Below are positions 1 to 12,192 of a DNA stretch of 64,000 bases, in pieces. Position 1 is the stretch's first letter. Each line of letters starts with the position of its first letter. The notes under the pieces were generated by a model. It saw only the letters and a list, made by a program, of their open reading frames with translations, had not been told where the DNA came from and searched no databases. The translations under genes and the position numbers were made by a program. Source of the stretch: Juglans regia (Eukaryota > Streptophyta > Magnoliopsida > Fagales > Juglandaceae). The DNA lies in contig NC_049903.1 in assembly GCF_001411555.2 (NCBI RefSeq), positions 29,367,083 to 29,431,082 on the forward strand. Direction: 5' to 3'.

Positions 1-1
1 G

Positions 2-478
2 GCCGGCTGTCCCGTCACTCGGCGTTCAACAATCGGATTTGCTGTTTTTCTTGGCCGTAACTTAATTTCATGGTGCTCTAAAAAGAAAACTACCGTTGCA
101 CGCTCTAGTGCTGAGGCCGAGTATCGTGCTCTTGCCTCTGTTGCTGTGGAACTCTCATGGACACTTCAACTTCTTCGAGAACTCCACATCACTCTCCCCT
201 CTCCTCCGAGACTCTTATGTGACAACAATAGTGCCATATTCATTGCTTCCAACCCGATCACCAAATCTCGTTCCAAACATATTGATATTGACTATCATTT
301 TGTTCGGAAACTTGTTGCTCGAAAGGTTATTAGTCTCGGCTTTGTTCCCTCACACCTACAGCTGGCTGATGTTTTCACGAAAGCGGTGGCCAAATTAAAG
401 TTTTCATTAGATCGTGGCAAGTTGTGCGTTTTTCCTCTTTCTACCACGCCAACTTTGAGGGGGGATATTAAAGGATGA
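2..478 (+). pseudogene. Ty1/copia RNase H domain, 3' end of pol
   Basis: The frame is open from the window edge to TGA at 476-478. It encodes the C-terminal RNase H domain of a Ty1/copia polyprotein. Diagnostic stretches are SRSSAEAEYRALA (RNase H catalytic Glu region), LLCDNNSAIFIASNPI (catalytic Asp region), SKHIDIDYHFVR and the terminal LADVFTKAV. All are standard landmarks of plant copia RNase H. The 159 codons have no internal stop, so this copy may be fairly young, but everything upstream (gag, protease, integrase, RT) lies outside the window. A purine-rich stretch (GAGGGGGGATATTA, 457-470) just before the stop fits the polypurine tract that precedes a 3' LTR. It is labelled pseudogene only because it is partial; intactness cannot be judged. 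Confidence 0.9.
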
Positions 479-645
479 TCTGATTCCTCTGATTATGACC
501 AAGATATCAGTGATTCTCGACAATTGTAGCCGTTTGTTTTCCTTGTATATTTGTTTCCATATTTGTAATTGTACAGCTACTATGTATCTTCTGTCTATAA
601 ATGAATATCTCCTCACAGCATATTGGTGTGATGCATTTCCTTTAC
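476..645 (+). repeat. Probable 3' LTR of the copia element at the window start
   Basis: The sequence after the polypurine tract starts with TG. It contains a TATA-like TATAAATG near 596 and a pyrimidine-rich tail ending in CA near 645. The partner LTR is outside the window, so both borders are estimates. Confidence 0.45.
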
Positions 646-696
646 ACTTTCCTTGATATCTAATGGGCCAAGGAAACTAAGATTAGAACATTAAGG

Positions 697-888
697 TGAG
701 GTTTAGTTAGTGAGATGAGATGAGATAGTTTTAGATGAAAGTTGAATAAAATATTATTATAATATTATTTTTTTAATATTATTATTGTTTTGAGATTTGA
801 AAAAATTGAAATATTGTTTATTATATTTTGTGAAGAAAGTTGTAATGATGAGATGAGTTGGAGTGATTCTTGAATTCAAACCGGGCTA
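697..888 (+). mobile_element. GAGATGAG-family MITE, copy 1
   Basis: This AT-rich element of about 190 bp is bordered by GAGATGAG repeats. Its core (ATAAAATATTATTA, then TTTGAGATTTGAAAAA, then TTTATTATATTTTGTG) recurs in about ten other places in this window on both strands. The terminal inverted repeats are degraded here. Confidence 0.8.
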
Positions 889-1236
889 TGTCTCACTCTT
901 TTCCTTATTTTTTTTAATTGGTCTTTCTACAATAATTGTGCTGAGGCTTTTGTTGGAACACTCCACTCTCTCTTTAGCTATCAATAATACATATAAATTG
1001 CTTTGGGGGAAACATTCTTTCTCCTCGTATGTAAAATGCAACCCAATTCTCCAACACTTGTTGTCTATCTAAATCTAAGAAATAAGTCACTCTGCTTTTT
1101 GGCATTCGATGAGTGAACGTCGCTCAATTTAGCGGACTTAGTTGGAGACCTCCCTCTGAATAGCCAATCACCTACTCTTGAAAGTTGAGACACTAGGGTT
1201 CGGATCTATGGTAAGGGAGGTGGTAAAAGTCTAAGC
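889..1236. other. Intergenic, no gene seen
   Basis: AT-rich spacer. The short open frames lack any recognisable domain or splice context. Confidence 0.6.
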
Positions 1237-1658
1237 GGAGAGCATTAGTATTGGATTATGCATCTGCATATACATCTAAATATTTACATAATATGACCTT
1301 AAATTGGGTTGCATTAGATTATGCATATCCAAAAATTTGCATAACTATGAATAATATTTCTACAAATTTAAAGATACAATGTTCACTCTCTAAATCTTAT
1401 TTTATTCTTTTTTTTCTCTCTCCCCCCTCTCTCTGTCTCTCCACACCAACTGATAGAAAGTGGGTGCTAAATGATAGAATTTGTGGTGCTAATTGTAAAA
1501 TATTAAAAAAAATTAGAAAAAAATAAATAATAATATTTTTTTATTATTTAGCTCAAAGATATATAATTCAATATAGAAGTTTTTCTTAATATATAAAATC
1601 AATCTCTAAAAAATATGATTTTACGTATGCATATAAAAAAACCAATGCTAGTACTCCC
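1237..1658. mobile_element. MITE with GGAGAGCATTAGTATTGG ends
   Basis: The left end (GGAGAGCATTAGTATTGG, from 1237) is matched in inverted orientation by the right end (CCAATGCTAGTACTCC, ending about 1658), enclosing about 420 bp of AT-rich non-coding DNA. The same AGCATTGG-type terminus recurs near 28930, 29735, 29974-29993 and 38860, so it is a multi-copy family. I could not define a target-site duplication, so the superfamily is open. Confidence 0.6.
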
Positions 1659-3337
1659 CATCTGTCTTGGCAAGTTTTTCTGCACATCTATGCTAGCTGT
1701 CCAGTGTCCACATGCTGAAGGCCACATTTTCAGTTGTAGAAATTGATATATAGAACAGCTACTAAATCTGTTGGGCCCAGTGTTTCTTACCAAAGAATTG
1801 ATATTCATTGAGAGAGAGAGTATTTATTTTTATCATGTCCTCACATGACATTGAATGGTTACAAAATGATGTATTATCTCTTATTTATCTACTAACTTTC
1901 TAATTTAAATCATCAAGAGATGAAGAAGAATAATGATTATTCTTAAGAATAACTGCTCATTTGCCCAAGAAAAAAAGAAAGGGAGCAGAGAAAGAATATG
2001 AAAAGGGAAAGGGAGCGACTTTGTGGTCTGCGAACATGTACACCTGCATTGGTAACCACTCTTATCCTTCCAATAGCAAAAGCTCCACTCTTTACATGCA
2101 TTTTGACATGCCATATTGTAAATGACGTGTTTTACACCACCACTTACTCGGGTAATCTGCAACATATGAGAGGGAGGCACTGGATGCCTAAGTTAGAGAC
2201 ATGTAGTTTCAATATAAGTATGTAAGTAATAATGAATTATCAGTTATTTTCATGTATTACTTTTAGAGGTGCTGAGGACGTAGATAACCATTAAATCCAA
2301 TGATTCATCTTAAATACTCCCTTAATAAGTGGATGAGATAACCACCTTAATCTATCAACATTATCATATCGCACGGTTCGCGATATGAGCTCTGGGGCCG
2401 TGATTCTCTCACTCTTGGGCTTGTAGGCTGAATATGTCATCTAGTCGTGGATTTATTGCCATAGGACCTCAACATCCCTTCCACACATATTGCTTGTGAG
2501 AGAGGTCGGGGTAAATGGTTGGGGAAAAAAAAAGTAAGCCTCAATGAATGGTATAGTGGTCTCCATCGAATTGTATAAATTGAACGTCCCGAAAGTTTGG
2601 ATTGTGAAAACTTACCTAATTACTTGATGTGTACTTGTGAGAAATCTCATCCTTCTTGATTGTTTGAGCACTCCAAAAACCAGTCGAAATTTTGTTTCCG
2701 AACACCCAATGCAAATAAGAAAAATACGGGAAAAAAGAAAAGAAATCGTTGGAAGTATTGTCAATTGGTGGGGGAAAGTAGGCAAAGACTGCAAAGTGAT
2801 ACATGCAAAGGAAGGAAGACAGGGAAAAGAAGAGAAGCCCAGAAAGCCATAGAAGCGTCTGATTCCATAAAAATTGAATCGGTTGGTAGAGAAAGAAAGT
2901 GGCTTTGCGTCTCATCCATGCACAGGAAGACATCGTATTCCAAATGATTAATAAAATGGCAGCCTTTGTTCCATTAGAATCCAAACTATGTTGGATGATA
3001 GATTGTCATCTTGGTAGGCTTTTTCTTACTCCTTTAGTCACAGTCGGTACTCCTCCACGTGGAAACTACCATTTAGCATGTTAGTGGTGGCCAAAACCCA
3101 AAACAAAAGTAAGTAAGAAACAAAAATGAGAAAGTTTGGGCCCTTTTCTCTTCGTTTTGCTGATCCTTCTTAATTTCCAACTATGAATACTTGCAGAGAC
3201 ACTGTTGGACCACCTAATTTTAATCCCACTCCAACTACCACAGGAATGGATATTAACTCAGGGGCTTTTATTACATGCTAAAGAGAATTTAATTGGAAAA
3301 CATTACAAGGGAGCATATAATTTTTCACAAAGGCTAA
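1659..3337. other. Intergenic, no gene seen
   Basis: The short open frames on both strands overlap one another and show no domain, signal peptide or splice context. Nothing functional can be claimed. Confidence 0.6.
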
Positions 3338-3525
3338 GGGCTCGTATGGATATGGAATCGTCTCACTTCATCTCATCTTACTTTATCAAATTTTCATATA
3401 AAATATAATAAACAATTCAACTTTTTCAATTCTCAAAACAATAATAATATTAATAAATAATATTCTAACAATATCTTATTCAATTCATTTAAAATTATCT
3501 AATCTCTTCTCATCTGACTATTAGT
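3338..3525 (-). mobile_element. GAGATGAG-family MITE, copy 2
   Basis: Reverse-oriented copy. It begins GGGCTCGTATGGATATGG after a TAA, has CTCACTTCATCTCATC at the left end, the AAAATATAATAAACAATTCAA core in the middle and CTAATCTCTTCTCATC at the right. Confidence 0.8.
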
Positions 3526-6340
3526 TTATATTTATTGAGTGGATTTGTATAGTTTACTCTTGAGATTTTGAGTGAAAAAGAAATAGAGATATGAAATTAG
3601 CTTTACCATATTTATAGTTATAAATTCTTTGAGCAGCATTAAATGTCTAATAAATATTGCAGAGCTCATTTTATTTATCTATCTTTCTCCTATTTTAGTT
3701 CATAGTTGCAATCTAATAGATCCAAATTCACATTTTTTGGAAAATCACTAGCATATAATGCCACTTTGTGATAGTCATCATTTGGGTTTTATACTAAAGA
3801 GTGTATAAGGAAAAATTGCTTGGGGACTTTTGTTCTCAAGCATCAATTATTTGATTTATTTTGGTTTCATGTGCTAAGTGAGCTTTTGACAAATGAATAA
3901 TACTAGATACAAGTTTATGGCATGTAAGTCTAAAATCGAAACCCACCAATCTCACTTTTTAATTTTTATAAAGAATTAGGTTCTATTTTATCTAGCGGGT
4001 CTCACTTTTAAAAATATGGAAAAATATCCTTGCAAGCGATTTCCCACATCAAACCGCGCATCAATGTTAAATGTAAGACATTTGTTTAATGAAACAATAC
4101 TAATTAAAGACAAAAATTATTTTCGTGAGACAGATAGATGACCTTATTTTTCTCTAAAAAAAATTTATTTTATTTTTTTGTAATAAAAAAAGCTATGTGA
4201 ATATTGGTATGCGGTTTGGTTCGCTAAATCGTTTGTACCTAGCAAATCCCTAAAAATAAAGCAACTTACGTGTCTTAGACTTGCACGAGATGTACACGTC
4301 CTAAATTTTCACAGCTTATTTTTCTTTTAGTTAATATTACATAGATAGTTTTCTCTTAAAAAATAGCTTAATTACTATGACATATTTAGGAACTTCGAAA
4401 ATTTTGGTTGAGAAAAACAGAAGGCACCACCTCGCGTTTAGCAGCACACTAGCAATGTAAGAAGAGCGGTGTTGCTGGCTGAATAGCCGTTGCCTTGTCT
4501 GATCTGACCTTTTATTGTATCCGTTGTATCTGAGCAAACATTAACTTTGGACAGCTTCCTTTGAAAATTTCAATAAATAAAAAGTAATAATCTGTAGGGC
4601 ATGCCCAACAGGCCAACAGAGCAACATTAAATGACATAGTTTTAGTAGCATTCTTATGTGTTTTAAATTCCAAAACACTGGATTAATTTATTTTAGAAAT
4701 TTTGTAACCAGCCCGAAACATCACATGGAGATGTCTGTCACGGGATCAAGTCCAAGCTCATCCAAACCAAAACAGGACCATTAATTTGTTCTTGTGTGTA
4801 TAAAAATAAGCTGCTTATCATACATTATCAAATTAAAATAAGTATTTTTGTCTTAGTTCTGCATGCACATCTTGACATTCTTATGTAAATTAATTCATAG
4901 CATCTTGCAAAATGCAAAGTGAAGGCATGCTTGAAAAGAGAATTTATTGGTACATGTCTTTTTTGACAATCTTGACCAAGGAATTCTGATAATTATAAAA
5001 TATTAAATAGTAATAAAAAAAATAATAAAATAATAAATAATAATAATATATTCTGAGAATATATGAAATATTCGAATACATAGGTTGATACACTTCTCCA
5101 AAGTACTGAACTTTTAAGAATACAAATTTATAACCAATCTTATAATATTTATTAAAAATTTAATACTATTTAAAACAACAGCAATAAATATTATAAAATA
5201 ATCCTGAAAGCTATTCTTCCAATTGGATTAAAGAATGAGAAAAGACAAATTGTTTAAGAAATAGATATTACAGTTGGAAATGTGCACTAGTGCCAAAAAC
5301 ATGTGCATGATCATGAAAACAAAGGCACTTATAAACCGCATCAATTTCATTCATTCATTCATTCATTAAAACCGGACATGTCGGTTGCATCTTATAAAAT
5401 ACACTACTTCTTAGTTTCGATAATGACATACCTACAATTATTTTATAATAAGTTTATAATTTAATTTAAATTAATCAATATAATTGTGACACTTTATTAA
5501 AAAATAATTTTAATTTTACTTAACTATTTATTTTAAATAGACAATTATTTTAAATAGAATAATAAACTAATTGTAGACTAATTATAAATTTATCATTTTC
5601 CTTTTTAGCTCTGGAGTAATACCTTGCAAAGATCATGATGAAGTATTGAAGTTCTTCTTTTTCTTCTTTTTTTTTTTCTTTTTTTTTTAATTTAACTATT
5701 ATGTTTATACAAGTTTTTAAGAGAAAATTTATTGATCCATCTAGCGTGTAATTTTTTTATTTTTATAAAATCATGTATAGACAAACTAATTCTTTTTGCA
5801 CTTCTAATTCTTATAGTTTAAAGGATTGGCATTTGGCATATTGTTGCTATATTCTAATTTATAATTTTGATCAAATGAATTATTCTATTAATCTTTCGTT
5901 GGTAAAGTTAGAGATGGATGTGATAGAAAAAAAAAATAAAGCTTAATGAAAAAAGAGTATAAAAAACTAAAAAAAAATACATTTTAAAATCCACAACAAT
6001 TTGGAAAAAAAAAAGGCTTTTCAACTTAATTTCAGTTTAAGTTTTGGAAAAGTCTAAAAAAAAAAAAAAAGAGGAGTAAAAATGCACCAATCATCGGTAG
6101 AACCTCGCTCGGTCTTTGTAGTACCTTCAAGTTTTTTCTTCAAATGTAAATTTTTTGACATTTTAAAATACATACTTTTTGAATTTGATTTCTTTTTATT
6201 ATTCTAAAATATAATTAATAGATAAATATTTAAAATTAGATCATAAAGTTAGTCCATCCCGCATCAAAGCTCTTGAAATTCTCTCATTCCCAGACATCAT
6301 TGGTATGATAATTGATTATAGTCACACTGAATTAAACACA
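3526..6340. other. AT-rich intergenic region upstream of the NaKR gene
   Basis: This stretch is dominated by poly-A/poly-T runs and AT-rich sequence, with a short (ATTC)n run near 5350. No coding capacity is supported. The proximal part (roughly 5600-6340) should contain the promoter of the gene starting at 6537, but no convincing TATA box was singled out. Confidence 0.55.
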
Positions 6341-6344
6341 GCAT

Positions 6345-6351
<7 letters not shown>

Positions 6352-6383
<32 letters not shown>

Positions 6384-6448
6384 GTTCAATGTTAAAGCAG
6401 AAGAACCAACTTTTTCTTGGATGAAGATAGAGTGATCCCCTTTGTGTA

Positions 6449-6481
<33 letters not shown>
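6352..6481 (+). repeat. Two (CT)n microsatellites in the presumed 5' UTR of the NaKR gene
   Basis: Two CT tracts of about 28-30 bp, at 6352-6381 and 6452-6481, lie about 70 bp apart and end 56 bp before the ATG at 6537. CT-rich tracts are common in plant 5' UTRs and core promoters. Confidence 0.9.
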
Positions 6482-6484
<3 letters not shown>

Positions 6485-6536
6485 CATATCAGATTCGATA
6501 AACCACGAGTACTTCTGTGTTATCGTTATCCAAAAG

Positions 6537-8383
6537 ATGAAAAGAAGAGATATCTTCTGCGCATCCCATGCCTCAACAGCTATATGTCTGAGCATGGAGC
6601 AAGCATCCTCCTGCTCCTCTTCCTCCACCATTAAACTCGGCGGCAGAGCCATCGACCGCCATAACCCCATCATCAGAGATTCAAGAAGAAGCAACAGAGC
6701 TTTCTCCGCTCCATGCGCTTCTCAGCTGCCTCCCATCAATCCCAAACCTTACCACCAGCTCCAAAACCAAAAGACCAAGAAAATCTCTTCTTCAAAGCCA
6801 AGAGACCAACGCACGAAAATCTCTTCCAAGACAAGTACTGATCAAAAGAAGAAGAATACTGTAACCACGCCGAATGATCATCTTATTAACAAGAACTCTC
6901 ATCTGCAGGCAGCTGATATTGTACGGAAGATCTGGGGTAAACAGGACGATTTAATCAGTACTCCTCCTGCTTCGTCGAGATATTTGTTGAGCGACACTGC
7001 ATACTTCGATGGGTTATCGGATTACGACCCGGTTTTCTCGTTGGTTCCGGTTGCACAAAAGACGAAGACTCAAGCTGTAAATGATCAAGATGAATCCTCT
7101 GTTTCAAAACCTGCCTCTTTGTCGTCTCGCCCAAAATCTCCTTCGTCCGATCAGGTTCGTTCACAAGCTCGCTCTCTTTTCATTTGAATTCAGGAATCAA
7201 AGAAAATATGGTAGAATCATTGGCAAGGTCGTTTTCGTATGATCCACATTGATCTTCTTGAAATTCTTGTATGTATCTATCTAGCTATGGGATTGTTTTA
7301 CAGATACAAGCTTAAATTGGATGGATGCAACAGCAAGTTGCAATCTAAAGTTGCTCCCTTTATGATCCGTTCAAAAGAGATTAAAATCTTGCAACTTATG
7401 CTCGTGGGGTTGTTATTTTAACGTATTATGAGTTGAATCAACACAACCCACAATGTAGGATTATTTGATATACATACATTATTTCAGTTCTTAAAGGGAT
7501 GCTTTCCAGATGTTGATCAAATGATTATCAAATTCTAATATTCATGAAAGTAATCGGTCGGTGTGGTTGAAAGTACAAAAGCCATTTTTACGTGCAATTT
7601 TATTCAGATCAGAATGCTATATTCAGTAACAACAATATTACTGGTGGTTGTGATGTTAAAAGGATTTCTCAAAGTCTCAGGTTGTGGTCTTGAGGGTGTC
7701 ACTCCACTGCAAAGGCTGTGAAGGAAAACTGAGGAAACATCTATCTAGAATGGAAGGTATGCACGTGATTTTCTACCCTTTAGTTCTTAGGACATCAAAC
7801 TCGCAAAATTCCTAGCCTGTAAGATTATTTTTATTATAAACTAAATTTAATGTATTATATAAAATCACATTTTAATCTTTTAAAATGTATTTGCCACCTT
7901 AACACTTATCTTAGTTAAATATCTCCTAATGGTATCTGGGGTTTTACTTTGAACCTCTTTTCTGCATTAGACTAGTGTTGTACTAAAAAATGGTCATGAG
8001 AAAAACAATCTAGGCACAACTATTCTTTCTAAATTTATTGCTCCTTTTTCGGTCAGTTTTTCTTTTTGCTGCTTTTTTTTTTTTTTCAATTTCGAGGTCA
8101 TGCATGCCACAAGTTTCTGATGTTGTAAAATCCTATTTGGCTGCAGTCAAAAACTCATTGCTTCCTTTTTATAATGTGGGCAGGAGTGACGTCCTTCAAC
8201 ATAGACTTTGCAGCGAAAAAGGTAACAATTATGGGGGATGTGACCCCGTTAGGCGTCCTGGAAAGTGTGTCAAAGGTGAAGAATGCACAGTTTTGGCCAG
8301 CTGCAATTTCATCTACTTCCGCTGCTGCTGCTGCTGCTGCAGATGGCTCAACTAATGTAGAAATCAAGAAAGGCTTTACCTGA
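6537..8383 (+). CDS. SODIUM POTASSIUM ROOT DEFECTIVE (NaKR)-like heavy-metal-associated domain protein
   Basis: Three exons: 6537-7154, 7681-7756 and 8184-8383, with GT-AG introns whose phases (0, then 1) join into 297 codons. The N-terminus has the NaKR signature (DIFCASHASTAICLSM) followed by GRAIDRHNPIIRD. A basic Ser/Lys-rich region and SSRYLLSDTAYFDGLSDYDPV follow. Exons 2-3 encode the HMA fold: VVVLRVSLHCKGCEGK, with metal-binding Cys at about 216 and 219, then GVTSFNIDFAAKKVTIMGDVTP and KVKNAQFW. A seven-Ala run (six GCT codons plus GCA) follows, and the protein ends IKKGFT without a prenylation CaaX box. In Arabidopsis, NaKR1 is a phloem-expressed metal-binding protein affecting Na/K levels and phloem function. 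The motif YFDGLSDYDPV suggests the NaKR2/3 branch, which is inference. The upstream frame, the ATG and the conserved N-terminus agree on the start. Confidence 0.93.
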
Positions 8384-8957
8384 ATGAGAAAATCTACTAA
8401 AAATTCCGCTGTGGGTTGTGTGAGAATCAATGTAGTCATGTAAATCCCAGTCTTAGCATGGGCACAAGAACAAGAATCTCTGCCATTTATTAGAGTTAGT
8501 GAAGAAGAGAAGGGGTTAATTCTGTCCTCTTCCAGTTATGCTGCACATGAGGGGTTTTAGAAATTTATAACTCTCAGTTTGTATGAAAAAAGTGGGACTT
8601 TTCAGGTATTCTAATTTATAATCAAATCAAAAGTACGCGAGTTCTAGGGCCATTATATCTAAAGAAAATTCTCCTTGAAATTCCTTGTAGATGGCTTTTA
8701 CATGACTCTGGAATTATTGGATACTTTGTTCTCTTATACCCGTTGACAATAAATAAATAAGAAGTCAAAAGTATATGCATAGCCATCACGTCCTATTTTC
8801 CTATCCGATTCCCTATGGTATCTAGGAGTTTTGTAAGCATGTAATATGTTCATAAGAAAGGGTACTTAAATTGGAGCTCAACTTAACTACGAATATTCAC
8901 CTTTAATCCAGTTGTCACAATTATGTTTTATGTGCAGAATGCAATATCTAATGTTAT
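8384..8957. other. 3' flank of the NaKR gene
   Basis: 3' UTR and spacer. No second gene was seen. Confidence 0.6.
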
Positions 8958-9135
8958 TAACGAGTTAAGATAATTTTAGATTAGTTGAATAAAATATTAT
9001 TAGAATATTATATTTTAATATTATTATTATTTTGAGATTTGAAAAAATTAAATTATTTATTATATTTTATGTAGAAATTTAAAAAGATTGTAATGATGAG
9101 TTGAGATGAGATAAATTTTCAATTCAAACCGGGAC
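8958..9135 (+). mobile_element. GAGATGAG-family MITE, copy 3
   Basis: Starts GAGTTAAGATAATTTTAGATT. It carries the shared ATAAAATATTATTAGAATATTA and TTTGAGATTTGAAAAAATT core, and ends TGATGAGTTGAGATGAGATAA followed by AATTCAAACCGGG. Confidence 0.8.
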
Positions 9136-9666
9136 TTAATTTACTACTCTTAAACCACTATTGAATAAAATAATATTTTTTTGAATTTTGATTTTTATTT
9201 TGATTTGATGTACCTAAAATTTAAAAAAATTATATTTTATAAGAAAGTAGTAGACAAATTATAGATGGATTGTTAGTGTATCATTGTCCTTCTCTATTAC
9301 CCTAATCTAGTAAAAGTGGAAAGATACATTTCTCTGAATGGAGAATAGTTTAAGAATCATGTCAAAACACCTCAGTCTATAATTACTTTTTTTAAATTAA
9401 GCATTTTTTCTTTCCCCAAATCCATTTGCTTTCTTAAGTGCAGTAGCTTTTTGTTACCTTTTTGTAAAGAAAAAATATTCACATTAGTTACTATTTATTA
9501 TCACACATCTCACGTCTTATAAAGAACATCTTCACATCCTATAAAAAAAATAAAAATAAAAACTTATAGAGATGAGATGTGAGAATAAATAATAAGTAAT
9601 GATTAGAATTCATCTTCTGCAAAATGGTAGGTTGGCCTTTACACCAAAACTCTTATAATTTTATAG

Positions 9667-9781
9667 GGGAAATGCTATGCATCTGCTCCACACCGGCACA
9701 CACTTCACATCACTTTTTTTTTTTTTTTACACTCAATAGGTTGAGTGTGTGCCGGTGTGGGGCAGATGCAAATATTTTTCC
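9667..9781. mobile_element. Mutator-like foldback MITE with a perfect 9-bp target-site duplication
   Basis: This 115-bp element is almost entirely a hairpin. The arms around 9678-9705 and 9741-9770 pair over about 25 bp with one mismatch (GCATCTGCTCCACACC on one side, GGTGTGGGGCAGATGC on the other) around a T-rich loop. ATTTTATAG stands on both sides (9658-9666 and 9782-9790). A 9-bp duplication and ends starting GG point to the Mutator superfamily. Confidence 0.85.
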
Positions 9782-9790
9782 ATTTTATAG

Positions 9791-10231
9791 CGACCACAAA
9801 AGCAAAAGCTACAGCTCTTATCTCACAAAAACTGTTAAAAACACAAGGAAAGGTGGAATGGGAAACTGGGTGGTAGAAAAGAGCCAACAATCTACCATTG
9901 AAATGGAAAACCAATAATCTACGATCAAAACAGAGCCAAGTTTACGTCATCTAATGCACTTTTTTTTGTTTTATCATTTTATTTTTCACTCTGAATCTGT
10001 TCTTCGTCTCGCAGTGATAAGTTTCTCTTTTTTGGTCTTTTTTTCTTGATATATTTAGGAACCGGGAAAAGTACAGCACCGAAACTCAGTTGATGGTGAC
10101 TCATACAGAGCTTGCACATGGCTGGAAATAAATGGAACGATCAGTGGATTCAGTATTGGTAAAATGACAACAACAGGGAGGTATGGGGCCAAAAATTTAA
10201 AAGACAAGGTTATATCAACTGATCAGGAGGA

Positions 10232-10272
<41 letters not shown>

Positions 10273-10765
10273 TTGGACCACTTCAAATTAAAATTTCAAG
10301 CACAACTTGATTATCCATCAAGTCCTATATATCCATCTCCAAAGAAGGTATATATCATATAAATATTGGGTAAGATCATAAGCAACTTGATTCTAGATCC
10401 AACCCTATTTATCAAGTTTAAATAATACACATTTTAAGTGCTTATCTTCTACTTAAATGGACAGCCACTTAATAAGTGTAATACAGAAATGATAAAATTT
10501 AATATGAAGAACTGTATTTCTTTTACATACGTACACATGTATATTTCGAATTTCAAGAATTTTTGTTTTTTAAAGAATACATTTAATTTATTTCTTTTTT
10601 TAATATAAGGATCTCTTATTAGGCTCCAAACTTATGAGGCACCAAAACAAAACAAAAAAAACTTATGAAGGCACTCTGCATGTGTTACGTACTATCAATT
10701 AGGACAAAAATAATTTCATATTATTTTAGGGGAACTATCAATTTGTTGCAAGGCAGAACCACTTA
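9791..10765. other. Intergenic, no gene seen
   Basis: AT-rich spacer including an (AT)n microsatellite at about 10234-10267. Confidence 0.6.
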
Positions 10766-10969
10766 GGCTAGTTTGGATAATAAGATGAGATGATATGATT
10801 TTAGATAAAAGTTAAAAATTGAATAAAATATTGTTAGAATATTATTTTTTAATATTATTATTATTTTGTGAGTTGAAAAAATTGAATTATTTATTATATT
10901 TTGTATGAAATTTTGAAAAATTTGTAATAATGAGATAAGATGAGATGAATTCTGTATCTAAACAAGACC
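10766..10969 (+). mobile_element. GAGATGAG-family MITE, copy 4 (well-preserved ends)
   Basis: Left end GGCTAGTTTGGATA after TTA; right end TATCTAAACAAGACC followed by TTT. The ends form an imperfect inverted repeat, and a 3-bp TTA-type duplication with one change is plausible, as for PIF/Harbinger-like elements. GATGAGATG repeats lie just inside both ends. Confidence 0.82.
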
Positions 10970-11048
10970 TTTTACTCCAACTTGGGCCTCAAGGAAAATG
11001 CATGATTTACATTCAATATTTTATACAATTATATTTTAAAGATGGCCC

Positions 11049-11279
11049 GGTATTTTTATAAAACACCTTATAAAAATAACATAATTTTATAAAATATCCT
11101 CAATCTTACAATATTATTGTGAAATGTGTTGTGAAAATGTATTGTGTTTGTGATATTTATATGTTTGAATAGTGATAAACACACAACACTTTATACAATA
11201 TTTTTCACAATACATGTTATAAAATAAGGATATTTTTGTAAAATGATGTTAGTTTTATAAGATATTTTACAAAAATACC
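11049..11279. mobile_element. Foldback element with terminal inverted repeats of about 52 bp
   Basis: The left arm (11049-11100, beginning GGTATTTTTATAAAACACC) pairs with the right arm (11227-11279, ending TATTTTACAAAAATACC) with only a handful of mismatches. A single matching arm lies at about 18985-19048, so the family has at least two representatives here. Confidence 0.7.
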
Positions 11280-12161
11280 CCTCTTTTTAAAACGTTATTG
11301 TATAAAGTGTTATGTAAAGTATTGTGTGTTTATCATTTTTTTTATATATCTTGAAGGCTCAACATGTTTAAATAGTTTTTTCATTTATTATTATCAAAGA
11401 GAACGATAATATATAAATATATATATATATATATATTTATATAAGCTACCTCTATGATTTCTCTCTCTCGTAATAGAAATTGTGGATATTAATCTTTATA
11501 TAGTACTTAGGGGATGTTTAGTCATTTAGAGAGTCTAAATCTAAATAAGATTATGTTTTATAGAATTTTCGTTCAAGCTGATGTCGAGCGCGTGTTGAGG
11601 GTACTATTTATCTAATTTTTGCTTGATAGAGTACTGTCTCACGCAATATCTAATGAGTTTCATTCTAAGCTATTTTGATCTAACAAACGTTGGAAGTTAA
11701 TAGCTATTTCAACTTAGACTCTACTTAACATATATATATTTACAACTCAATTGAACTAAATTTTGTCATTAAAATATGATAACATATTATATTTATGTTA
11801 ATAAAAATAACTAAAACGAAAAACTTTAAATAAAGAGAAATAATAGTTGCAGTCTTGAGTGTGTAAGCGTCGCGTAATCATTTAAAAAAAAAGTGAATAA
11901 ATATGGGACCTATATATATGAAAAATAATTAATTTTTTAATAGTTGATCTTATTTTTTTCAAAATGATTATACGGCATTTACGCACTCACGAGTATATGC
12001 AACATTACTCTTAAATAAAATAGATCGTAGCTATATATTAGACATAAAGAAAATATAATATTTTGTCGATTTCACTGACACTGAATACTATTTAGTGTGT
12101 AGTACAAAAGTAAGATTAATAATTATTTTCTGAACTCACTCTTTAATTGAGGTTACCATGC

Positions 12162-12191
<30 letters not shown>
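11280..12191. other. AT-rich spacer ending in an (AT)n microsatellite
   Basis: No gene seen. The AT run that ends at 12191 is the insertion target of the copia element that follows. Confidence 0.65.

Positions 12192-12192
<1 letters not shown>

Noticed and set aside
2616..2984. 122-codon minus-strand frame
   Set aside because: No domain, signal peptide or splice context; biased composition mirrors a purine-rich + strand.
6392..6694. Minus-strand frame over the start of the NaKR gene, with an RERERERERE run
   Set aside because: It is the reverse reading of the CT microsatellite and the first exon; the opposite strand has strong family motifs.
8155..8439. Minus-strand frame across NaKR exon 3
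   Set aside because: Shadow of the coding exon; no independent motif.
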